Below, piece by piece: positions 1 through 6,347 of a stretch of 6,498 bases of DNA. The position numbers and the translations under genes are program-made. The DNA is taken from NCBI GenBank assembly GCA_026983855.1, contig JALSTE010000746.1, forward strand, positions 1 through 6,498, in the 5' to 3' direction. The DNA is from Acidimicrobiia bacterium. Lineage in GTDB: Bacteria > Actinomycetota > Acidimicrobiia > Acidimicrobiales > Poriferisodalaceae. Below the pieces are notes generated by a model. That model was not told where the DNA came from. It made no database searches and worked only from the letters and a program-made list of their open reading frames with translations. The first letter of the stretch is position 1; every line of letters starts with the position of its first letter.

Positions 1-3
1 CGA

Positions 4-34
4 CTGGGGGAGTGGCGGGCTGATCCTCCCCCAG
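4..34. terminator. GC-rich hairpin, possible terminator of an upstream gene
   Basis: A perfect 9-bp inverted repeat: CTGGGGGAG at 4-12 and CTCCCCCAG at 26-34, with a 13-base loop. No T-run follows, so it is not a classical intrinsic terminator, although GC-rich organisms often have hairpins without a U-tract at transcript ends. The role is inferred from position only, because the gene that would end here lies outside the window. Confidence 0.35.
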
Positions 35-75
35 GACCGGGGTACCGACGGGATGGCGGTTTTCCGGTGGCGGCG

Positions 76-201
76 CCGGTCCGCCTGAGCCGGTCCGCCT
101 GAGCCGGGCCATGGGAGCCGTTGGGCGTGAACCGGTCCGTCGGGACCGCAGGGGGTGAACCGGTCTGCCTGAACCGGTGCGCCTGAACCGGGCCGTCGGG
201 A
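76..201. repeat. Degenerate 14-bp tandem repeat, nine units
   Basis: Nine consecutive 14-base units with no slip in phase start at 76, 90, 104, 118, 132, 146, 160, 174 and 188. Every unit begins with CCG, and seven of nine begin with CCGG. Units 1 and 2 are identical (CCGGTCCGCCTGAG). Units 7 and 8 (CCGGTCTGCCTGAA, CCGGTGCGCCTGAA) are close to them. Units 3, 4, 5, 6 and 9 diverge mostly in the second half, and units 5 and 9 share the ending CGTCGGGA. An approximate consensus is CCGGTCCGCCTGAA. The period is not a multiple of three, which argues against coding. The array ends 24 bp before the aminotransferase start, so it lies in that gene's promoter or leader region. It could be a minisatellite, a set of regulator binding sites, or a leader RNA element; the sequence alone does not decide. 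Confidence 0.85.
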
Positions 202-226
202 GGATCTCCGCCTACGCTCGGGGGGG
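198..226 (+). promoter_or_regulatory. Weak, oddly placed ribosome binding region of the aminotransferase
   Basis: The only good Shine-Dalgarno match, GGGAGGA at 198-204, lies 21 bases before the GTG start, which is too far for normal spacing. It straddles the last base of repeat unit 9. The start codon itself sits at the end of a run of seven G (220-226). Initiation may rely on the G-run, on folding that brings the distant motif closer, or on low efficiency. Confidence 0.35.
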
Positions 227-1413
227 TGAGCGAACGAGTCCCCTATCTCAACTCCCGCCTGCAGGGTTTCGGCACCACCATCTTCGCCGAGATGTCGGCC
301 CTGGCCCTGAGGACCGGTGCCCTCAACCTGGGTCAGGGTTTTCCCGACACCGACGGTCCGGCGGTGGTGGCCCGGGCCGCGGCCCAGGCGATCCTCGAGG
401 GGGTCAACCAGTACCCCCCGGGGCCCGGAACACCCGAGTTGCGTCAGGCCATCTCCCGTCACCAGAAGCGCTTCTACGATCTCGATTACCTGCCCGAGGG
501 GGAGATCCTGGTCACCGCGGGAGCCACCGAGGCCATAGCGGCGGCGATGCTCTCCCTGCTCGAGGTGGGGGACGAGGTCGTCACCTTCGAGCCCTGGTAC
601 GACTCCTACGGGGCGACCATCGCCATGGCCGGCGGGGTCCGTCGGGTGGTCACCCTCCGTCCGCCCGACTACTCCTACGACCCCGGGGAGCTGGAAGCGG
701 CCATAAACGCCAAGACCCGCCTGATCCTGCTCAACACCCCCCACAACCCCACCGGCAAGGTCTTCAGTCCCGCCGAGTTGGAGCACATCGCCGACCTGTG
801 CCGTCGTCATGACCTGATCGCGGTCACCGACGAGGTGTACGAACACCTGGTCTTCGACGGGGAGCACATCCCCCTGGCCACCCTTCCCGGTATGTGGGGC
901 CGGACCCTGACCATCAGCTCGGCGGGCAAGACGTTCAGCTTCACCGGGTGGAAAATCGGATGGGTCTGCGGTCCGGAGGACCTGGTGACCCCGGTGCGAA
1001 CCGCCAAGCAGTTCCTCACCTACGTGGGAGGGGCGCCGTTCCAGCCGGCGGTGGCCCTGGCCCTGGGTCTCGACGATGACTACTACCGCGAGTTCACGGC
1101 CGACATGAGGACCAAACGCGACATCATCTGCGATGGACTGGAGGAGGCGGGCCTCATCGTCCACCGCCCCCAGGGCACCTACTTCGTCAACGCCGACATC
1201 CGGTCCATCGGGGGGGTGGACGGGATCGAGTTCTGTCTGGCCCTGCCCGAGCGGGCCGGGGTGGTGGGGGTGCCGACCCAGGTGTTCTACGACAACCCGG
1301 CCGAGGGTCGTCACCTGGTCCGTTTCGCCTTCTGCAAGAGACCCGAGGTACTCCGCGAGGCCGCCGAGCGCCTGGGCCGGCTGCGGCCAGATCCCGCCGG
1401 AGCCGACTCGTGA
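226..1413 (+). CDS. Class I/II PLP-dependent aminotransferase (DapC / glutamine transaminase K / methionine aminotransferase type)
   Basis: A 395-residue fold-type I aminotransferase, the usual length for the family, cytosolic with no signal peptide. Visible landmarks: LGQGFPD (35-41), NQYPPGPGTPELRQAI (61-76), TAGATEA (97-103) in the cofactor phosphate region, NTPHNPTGKVF with N174, TDEVYEHLVFD with D202 and Y205, SSAGKTFSFTGWKIGW with the PLP Schiff-base lysine K235, and HLVRFAFCK with R366 as the substrate carboxylate-binding arginine. No expected residue is missing. The start is GTG at 226: the frame is closed upstream by TGA at 184, no other start lies between, and the family-typical SRLQGFGTTIFAEMSALA lies before the next ATG (292). 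Its relatives include actinobacterial proteins annotated as N-succinyldiaminopimelate aminotransferase, E. coli YbdL (methionine aminotransferase) and kynurenine/glutamine transaminases. The overlapping downstream omega-amidase favours a glutamine- or methionine-linked transaminase, but this is inference; the exact substrate is not readable from sequence. Confidence 0.96.
   Translation: MSERVPYLNSRLQGFGTTIFAEMSALALRTGALNLGQGFPDTDGPAVVARAAAQAILEGVNQYPPGPGTPELRQAISRHQKRFYDLDYLPEGEILVTAGATEAIAAAMLSLLEVGDEVVTFEPWYDSYGATIAMAGGVRRVVTLRPPDYSYDPGELEAAINAKTRLILLNTPHNPTGKVFSPAELEHIADLCRRHDLIAVTDEVYEHLVFDGEHIPLATLPGMWGRTLTISSAGKTFSFTGWKIGWVCGPEDLVTPVRTAKQFLTYVGGAPFQPAVALALGLDDDYYREFTADMRTKRDIICDGLEEAGLIVHRPQGTYFVNADIRSIGGVDGIEFCLALPERAGVVGVPTQVFYDNPAEGRHLVRFAFCKRPEVLREAAERLGRLRPDPAGADS
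1399..1402 (+). promoter_or_regulatory. Internal ribosome binding site of the amidase
   Basis: GGAG lies 7 bases before the GTG at 1410, inside the last codons of the aminotransferase. The spacing is normal. With the 4-base overlap of stop and start, it supports translational coupling and fixes the amidase start. Confidence 0.6.
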
Positions 1414-2213
1414 AGGTGGCCCTGGTCCAGCACGACATCGTCTGGGAGCGGCCCGAGGTGAACCTGGACCGCCTGGACGACCGGGTGGGGGCCTCGGCCG
1501 CCGCCGGCGCCCGTCTGGTGGTGCTCACGGAGATGTTCTCCACCGGCTTCTCGATGAACACCCCGGACGTGGCCGAGGACCCGGACGGACCCTCGGTGAG
1601 CCGCCTCCGGCGGTGGGCCACGGACCACTCGATGTGGGTCTGCGCCTCGGTACCGGTGATCCACCACCGGGGGGAGCGCCCCCACAACACCCTGTTCCTG
1701 GTGTCTCCGGAGGGGGAGACTCACACCTACCGCAAGATTCACCCCTTCGGCTACTCCTCGGAGCCCGAGCACTACGGCGCCGGCACCAGTTTCCTGACCG
1801 TGGACGTGGAGGGGCTGCGGGTCAGCACCTTCGTCTGCTACGACCTGAGGTTCGCCAACGAATTCTGGGCCCTGGCCCCCGCCACGGACATGTACGTGAT
1901 CCCGGCCAACTGGCCGGCCACCCGGCGGGACCAGTGGCGAACCCTGTTGCGGGCCCGGGCGATCGAGAACCAGGCCTACGTGGTCGGGGTGAACCGGGTG
2001 GGCACCGGATACGGGACCGGCCCCGACGGAGCGGCGACCGGTGAGATCGCCTACGGCGGGGACAGCGCGGTGATCGATCCCCTGGGCCGGGTCCTGGTGG
2101 CCGCCGCCGAACGTGAGGCCCTGCTGGTCACCGAGGTGGAGGCCGAGACCGTGGCCCGGGTCCGCCGGGAGTTCCCCTTCATGGCCGACCGCCGGGAGAT
2201 ACCCGGCCGCTGA
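1410..2213 (+). CDS. Carbon-nitrogen hydrolase, omega-amidase type (YafV / MtnU / NIT2-like)
   Basis: A 267-residue nitrilase-superfamily protein, about the size of E. coli YafV, soluble with no signal peptide. The catalytic triad is present: E41 in VLTEMFSTGFSM, K109 in YRKIHPFG, and nucleophile C143 in VCYDLRF. E118 in SSEPEHYGAG fits the second conserved glutamate. The stretch ANWPATRRDQW (166-176) followed by RARAIENQAYVVGVNRVG (181-198) and the ending REFPFMADRR are typical of the omega-amidase branch rather than of nitrilases, ureidopropionases or apolipoprotein N-acyltransferase. The family hydrolyses 2-oxoglutaramate and 2-oxosuccinamate to the dicarboxylic 2-oxo acid plus ammonia. 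The GTG start overlaps the TGA of the upstream aminotransferase (GTGA, 1410-1413), so the two are almost certainly one operon and translationally coupled. The expected job is to remove the oxo-amide made when glutamine or asparagine is the amino donor. The enzyme class is clear; the precise substrate is inferred from family and neighbour. Confidence 0.95.
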   Translation: MKVALVQHDIVWERPEVNLDRLDDRVGASAAAGARLVVLTEMFSTGFSMNTPDVAEDPDGPSVSRLRRWATDHSMWVCASVPVIHHRGERPHNTLFLVSPEGETHTYRKIHPFGYSSEPEHYGAGTSFLTVDVEGLRVSTFVCYDLRFANEFWALAPATDMYVIPANWPATRRDQWRTLLRARAIENQAYVVGVNRVGTGYGTGPDGAATGEIAYGGDSAVIDPLGRVLVAAAEREALLVTEVEAETVARVRREFPFMADRREIPGR

Positions 2214-2235
2214 GCGGGCCCTCGGGGGATTCGGG

Positions 2236-2296
2236 CTGGATCTGGGGGTCGACGGCCACCGGTCCATTTGCTCCGCCGTCGACACCCCCGATCCGG
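2236..2296. terminator. Long imperfect hairpin after the amidase, likely transcription terminator
   Basis: It begins 23 bases after the amidase stop. The core arms are GTCGACGGC (2248-2256) and GCCGTCGAC (2275-2283), a perfect 9 bp. Beyond one bulged A (2284) follow four G:C pairs (2244-2247 with 2285-2288). After one mismatch, about seven more pairs follow (2236-2242 with 2290-2296, one of them G-U). The total is about 20 bp with an 18-base loop. No T-run follows on either strand. Its position between convergent genes suits a terminator, perhaps serving both directions. Confidence 0.6.
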
Positions 2297-2567
2297 AGAA
2301 CGCCGCCGGCACCGGGAATCTTCGGGCCGGTGTGGTGGTCGGCGTCCGATCGCGATTGGAGACCGGGGGCTGTCGCCCCGGCGGCTCCCGTCTCGAACTG
2401 GTCTGGACGTGATCTGGTCTGTTGCGCCCCACACTGTGGAACACGGCTCTCTCGGACGTATCTCCGGGATCGGCCCAATCGATGAGCCGAGCCGCTCACC
2501 GCCCCTCTACTCACCGATGAGTGACCAAGAACGCCGGGAATGGACACCAGCGACTACAGAGAGTGAA
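2297..2567. other. Non-coding gap between convergent genes
   Basis: No credible gene is seen on either strand. It holds a small hairpin, CCGGGG at 2363-2368 and CCCCGG at 2376-2381, which could end the leftward regulator transcript. A weaker 5-bp hairpin, ACTCA/TGAGT, lies at 2509-2522, and a short direct repeat, CTGGTCTG, at 2398-2405 and 2414-2421. The stretch 2400-2567 looks less GC-rich than the genes. No tRNA, CRISPR or insertion-sequence end is visible. Confidence 0.5.
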
Positions 2568-5500
2568 CTATTGCTTGTCGAGAGGCCTTCGAGGCTCCAT
2601 GCCGTGGGTGTCGACGAGATGCCCCCGCTCCCGCAGGAAGATCAGATCCCGTTTGATGGTCGCGGTGCTGGCCCCCAGGGCGATGGCCAGGTCGGTGGTG
2701 GACGGCAGGGCCCCGGCGGCCCGGGCCTCCTCCACCAGTCGGAGTATGCGCTGGCGGCGACGCTCCGACCCCTCGGGGTAGGCGAGGTCCCCGGAGTGGG
2801 CCACGGTCCAGTCCACCTCGACGAATTCGACCTCGGAGGCCGAGGGGACCACCCCGGGTGAGGGCCGCAGTCGGGCCACGACCGAAATCGACCGGTGTTC
2901 CCGGTGGTGGGCGAGCAGGTCCAACGACCACGGCGGCCCGGCGTCGAGGATGACGTCGGGGTCCAGGGGCTGGAGGGAGAGCGACAGGAGCCGATAGCCA
3001 TGGTCCCAGGCCTGTCGCCAGGAGTTCAGGTCGCCCCGGTGGCGGTGGAGCAGCCCCTTGAGGTGATAGAGCTCGGGTAGCAGCAGGCCGTGGGCCAGGG
3101 AATCCGACACCCGCTCGGCGATCCTGGCCGCCTCGTCGATCCGCCCGGCGGCGAACAACAGTCGGGCCCGGTACAACTCCACCCGCACCCGGTAGCCGAC
3201 GGGCCGGGGGGAACAGGCGGAGATCTCGTCGAGGGCCCGTTCGAAATCACCGCGGGCGGCGGGGACCCGACTGCGGGTGATGATCATGAAGTCCGGCATG
3301 GGCCCGATCCCCGCCCCCGACCACAGTTCGGACTGGCGTTCCATCATGGCCTCGGCCCCGTCGGGATCCCCGGTCCACAGGGCGATGGTCATGAGGGGAT
3401 CGAGGGTCATGGCGGTCCAGACCGGATTCCCGGTGCTCTCGAAGTAGGAGAGGGCGGCCCGGCCGTGGTGCTCCACCAACTGGATGTCACCGATGGCCTG
3501 GGCGGCGGCCGAGGCGAGGGAGAGTTGCACCTCGGCGGTTTGACGGCGGGCCGGAAGCTGGGAGACGACCTCCGCCGACTCGGTGAGCTCCATGAGGGCC
3601 TCCCCGAGGCGGCCGGTGATGAGCAGGCCGGTGGCACGGGCCGCCCGGGTGGCGGAGGCCACCGGAAGGGCCCCGATCCTCTCGGCCAGTTCCACGGCCC
3701 GGTTCATGTGAACGGGGCTCAGGGCGGAGTCCCCTCCCCGAAACCGGGTGACCGCCAGGGCCCGGTGAAACTCGATCTGCAGATGGGGGGCCAGCCGCTC
3801 ACCGGAGGTCTCCAGAATCTGGGTCATGAGGGCCGTGCCCTCGGCGGTGACGGCGGGGGTCAACCAGGCGGAGTTGGCCATGGCCGCGTGGGCCCGGGCC
3901 CGGGTCAGGGAATCGGGGGCCGATCGTGTCGCGCCATCGAGGGCCTCGAGAGCCTCGCCCAGTCGGGCCGCCAGGGTCCGGGTGGTTCCCAGGGCCAGGA
4001 GCAGCTCGGCCCGGCCCCCGGGCACCTCCCCGGGATCGAGGCGTTCGAGGGCGGCGGCGGCCTCACTCTCGGCCTCGCTCCACGCGGCCCGGTGGCCCAG
4101 GGTCCGGATGAGACGGGCGGAGCGGTCGACCTCCACCGCCCCGGACACGGGCCCGAGCTCCCCGGCCCTCTCCACCAGGGCGGACTGCAGATCCACGTCC
4201 CCCACGATCTCAGCCAACTGATGGGCGGCCAGGAGGGTGCGGGCGGCCAGGTCGGAGGGCACCCTTCCCATGTCGCCCACGGAGAGCAGAGCCGGGGCGA
4301 TGTCGTGGACGAGGGTGGGATGCCCCTGGGCCACCGCCTCGGTGAGGGCCCGGTGCCACCGGTCCCAGGCGGCGACGGGTTCGTCGGCCAGGGAGAGGTG
4401 CTCGGCCACCACCTCCGAGGGGGCGCCGGTGGCGTCGAGGAGTTCGGCGACCAGGGAGTGGATGCGCTTCAGCTCGACGGGGTCGAGACCGGCGGTGACG
4501 GATCGGGCCAGGAGGTGACTGGCCACCGAGAGGTGCCCCCGGTCCTCGGCCACTATCTGGCGGTCCAGGAGATCGGTGATGGCCGAGATCATCTCCGTGG
4601 TCCCGGCTCCATCCTCCCGGGGTAGACGGTCCAGGGCGGTGACGGGGATGGGGGAGGTGGCAACGGCCAGCACCCGCAGTATCAGCAGGGCCCGGGCACC
4701 CAGGCCCTCCAGCCGGGAGATCAGGCGCTCGGGGATGCCCAGCTCCAGGGCCAGGACCTCCAGATCGGGGCCGGGTCCCCCCTCGGCCTCGGCCTCGGAG
4801 AGTCGGGACAGCAGGCGCAGGATCTGCCGGGGGTTTCCCCCGGTCAGCTCGGCGACCCGGGTGGCGACGCAGTCATCGGCGGGAACCCCGGGGGTGGAGG
4901 TGATCAGGCGGGTTATGTCGGGTCTTGTGAGGGGGCCGAGTTCCACCCTCCGGGTGCCGGTGAGGCGGTCGATCTGACGCAGGTGGTTCCACAGGTCGGG
5001 ATCGGATCGGGTGGCCCCCTCCTCCCAGCTCACCAGCAGCCCCAGCCTTCCCCCGGCCGCCAAGCGGGCCAGGTCCAGCACCAGGCGGCGACTGGCCGGG
5101 TCGGCGAGGTGGAAATCGTCCACGACGATCATCAGGGGACGGTCCTCGGCCAGACACTCGAACAGGGCACCGAGGGCCGAGGTGAGTTCCGAGGTGGACT
5201 CCGGCGCCGATCTGTCGGCCTGGGATCCCCCGGCATTGAGGTGGGGGATGAACGGCTCCAGGCGTACCAACTGATGGTGGTCGAGGCGGTTCTCGAGCTG
5301 CCAGGCCGGGAGCGGGGTGACTATGGCCCGGGCCGCCTCCAGCAGGGGCTGCAGGGGGGCGTCGGCACCGGGGCGGCAGGTGGCCGGGGCCAGGGTCACG
5401 CCCCGCCAGCGGGCGTCGAGGGCCAGGGACTCGATGAGGGAGGTTCGTCCCATGCCCGGGGGCCCCGTCAGCAGCACCGCGAAGGGAGATCCCTCGATCA

Positions 5501-6347
5501 GGCTGTCGAGGGCCTCGGACAGGACACTGCGTTCCTCCCCGCGGCCCACCAGGCGGTGGTGGCGCTCATCGGTGCGGGGCAGGGGGGGGCGCGAACGGTC
5601 GGCCCTGACCCTCTCGATGTCCTCCCGGAGGGCCTCGGTGGCGGCGGAGAGCGGGGCATCGAGCTCCAGCTCGAGCAGCTCCCGGCACTGTTCGAGGGCC
5701 TTGAGGGCCCGGGTCGGACGTCCGAGCAGCAGCTCCACCCGGATCAGGCGCCGGTGACTGGACTCGGTGAGGGGATCGAGATCGATCAGGCGGCGGGCCC
5801 AGCCCAGGGCCGAGACGTACTCCCCCCGGGCCGTCAGCAGCTCCACCAGGCGATCGAACACCTGGAGGGCGAGGTCCCGGGCGGAACTCTGGGCGGTCTG
5901 CAACCAGTCGTCGTAGAAACCGGCCAGCAGCTCGCCCGTGTAGAGCGAGGCGGCCGTCTCGAGGGCGGCGAACTCCTCGGGGCTTCCCGGTTTGGCCTCC
6001 CGCCAGTCCTGGTAGGCCCGGTCGAACTCCACGGTGTCGATCCAGACCCGGGTCGAGGGGGACAGCTCGACCGTCTCCGATCTCTGGATGATGAGTTGCC
6101 CCTCGGGTAGGTGACCGTCGAGGAGGCTGTTCAGCTTCCAGAGTTCCTGACTGAGCTGCTTGCGCCCCCTCTTCTCCGACGACTCGGGGAACAGTTCACC
6201 TATGAGCTTGGCCCGTCGGCAGGGACCGGGATGCAGGACCAGGTAGGCCAGCAGGGCCTGGGCCCGGCGGGAGGCCGGAAGGGGCAGACGCGTGCCCTCC
6301 GCCGACAACTCGAGGCCGCCGAAAAGACGGATCTGCAGGGAACCCAC
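2568..6347 (-). CDS. Large SARP/BTAD-type regulator with STAND-like ATPase, helical repeat region and C-terminal DeoR-like HTH
   Basis: About 1259 residues, a presumed cytosolic transcriptional regulator. Domains in order (counted from GTG at 6347): OmpR-type winged helix at about 4-98, starting LQIRLFGGLEL; BTAD helical domain at about 103-248 (WIDTVEFDRA to EDIERVRA); ATPase module from about 265, with LVGRGEER, a Walker A-like GPPGMGRT at 295-302, Walker B LMIVVDD at 405-411, and LTGGNPRQILRLL at about 502-514; a long alanine/leucine-rich TPR-like region at about 620-1120; and a second helix-turn-helix at about 1196-1249, with DLAIALGAST then ATIKRDLIFLRERGHLVDTHG. The Walker A lysine is arginine (R301, codon CGA). 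The frame is open to a TTG at 6473, but the extra 42 residues are proline/glycine-rich and unlike any domain. The wHTH normally starts within a few residues of the N-terminus, so GTG at 6347 (or 6353) is preferred. GGATAGG (6364-6358) lies 10 bases before 6347. Such proteins activate biosynthetic or stress genes in actinobacteria. The target and ligand are unknown, and the gene converges on the aminotransferase operon rather than sharing its promoter. Confidence 0.93.
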   Translation of the reverse strand: MGSLQIRLFGGLELSAEGTRLPLPASRRAQALLAYLVLHPGPCRRAKLIGELFPESSEKRGRKQLSQELWKLNSLLDGHLPEGQLIIQRSETVELSPSTRVWIDTVEFDRAYQDWREAKPGSPEEFAALETAASLYTGELLAGFYDDWLQTAQSSARDLALQVFDRLVELLTARGEYVSALGWARRLIDLDPLTESSHRRLIRVELLLGRPTRALKALEQCRELLELELDAPLSAATEALREDIERVRADRSRPPLPRTDERHHRLVGRGEERSVLSEALDSLIEGSPFAVLLTGPPGMGRTSLIESLALDARWRGVTLAPATCRPGADAPLQPLLEAARAIVTPLPAWQLENRLDHHQLVRLEPFIPHLNAGGSQADRSAPESTSELTSALGALFECLAEDRPLMIVVDDFHLADPASRRLVLDLARLAAGGRLGLLVSWEEGATRSDPDLWNHLRQIDRLTGTRRVELGPLTRPDITRLITSTPGVPADDCVATRVAELTGGNPRQILRLLSRLSEAEAEGGPGPDLEVLALELGIPERLISRLEGLGARALLILRVLAVATSPIPVTALDRLPREDGAGTTEMISAITDLLDRQIVAEDRGHLSVASHLLARSVTAGLDPVELKRIHSLVAELLDATGAPSEVVAEHLSLADEPVAAWDRWHRALTEAVAQGHPTLVHDIAPALLSVGDMGRVPSDLAARTLLAAHQLAEIVGDVDLQSALVERAGELGPVSGAVEVDRSARLIRTLGHRAAWSEAESEAAAALERLDPGEVPGGRAELLLALGTTRTLAARLGEALEALDGATRSAPDSLTRARAHAAMANSAWLTPAVTAEGTALMTQILETSGERLAPHLQIEFHRALAVTRFRGGDSALSPVHMNRAVELAERIGALPVASATRAARATGLLITGRLGEALMELTESAEVVSQLPARRQTAEVQLSLASAAAQAIGDIQLVEHHGRAALSYFESTGNPVWTAMTLDPLMTIALWTGDPDGAEAMMERQSELWSGAGIGPMPDFMIITRSRVPAARGDFERALDEISACSPRPVGYRVRVELYRARLLFAAGRIDEAARIAERVSDSLAHGLLLPELYHLKGLLHRHRGDLNSWRQAWDHGYRLLSLSLQPLDPDVILDAGPPWSLDLLAHHREHRSISVVARLRPSPGVVPSASEVEFVEVDWTVAHSGDLAYPEGSERRRQRILRLVEEARAAGALPSTTDLAIALGASTATIKRDLIFLRERGHLVDTHGMEPRRPLDKQ

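Noticed and set aside
76..201. CRISPR array or iteron-type replication origin
   Set aside because: The units are directly abutting 14-mers without spacers, so it is not CRISPR. There is no AT-rich melting region or replication gene nearby to support an origin.
177..812. A + strand frame starting in the repeat array and overlapping the aminotransferase
   Set aside because: Overlaps a clear aminotransferase in another frame; composition is Arg/Gly/Pro-rich with no motif.
1311..2444. A 377-codon open frame on the - strand across the amidase
   Set aside because: Antisense to a well-supported omega-amidase with an intact catalytic triad; its translation is arginine/proline/glycine-rich and shows no family motif.
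2214..2567. A tRNA, small RNA gene or short protein in the convergent gap
   Set aside because: No cloverleaf or TTCGANNC T-loop in a matching context, and short frames there lack a ribosome binding site and any recognisable sequence.
3090..4625. A 511-codon open frame on the + strand opposite the regulator
   Set aside because: The translation is dominated by glycine, proline and histidine with no domain. It is the antisense shadow of a GC-rich gene whose own frame has clear domains.
4983..6110. A 375-codon open frame on the + strand opposite the regulator's N-terminal half
   Set aside because: Glycine/glutamine-rich low-complexity translation, antisense to the wHTH, BTAD and ATPase domains.
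2568..6347. The regulator as dedicated controller of the aminotransferase/amidase operon
   Set aside because: The genes are convergent and share no promoter region, so proximity alone does not support regulation.
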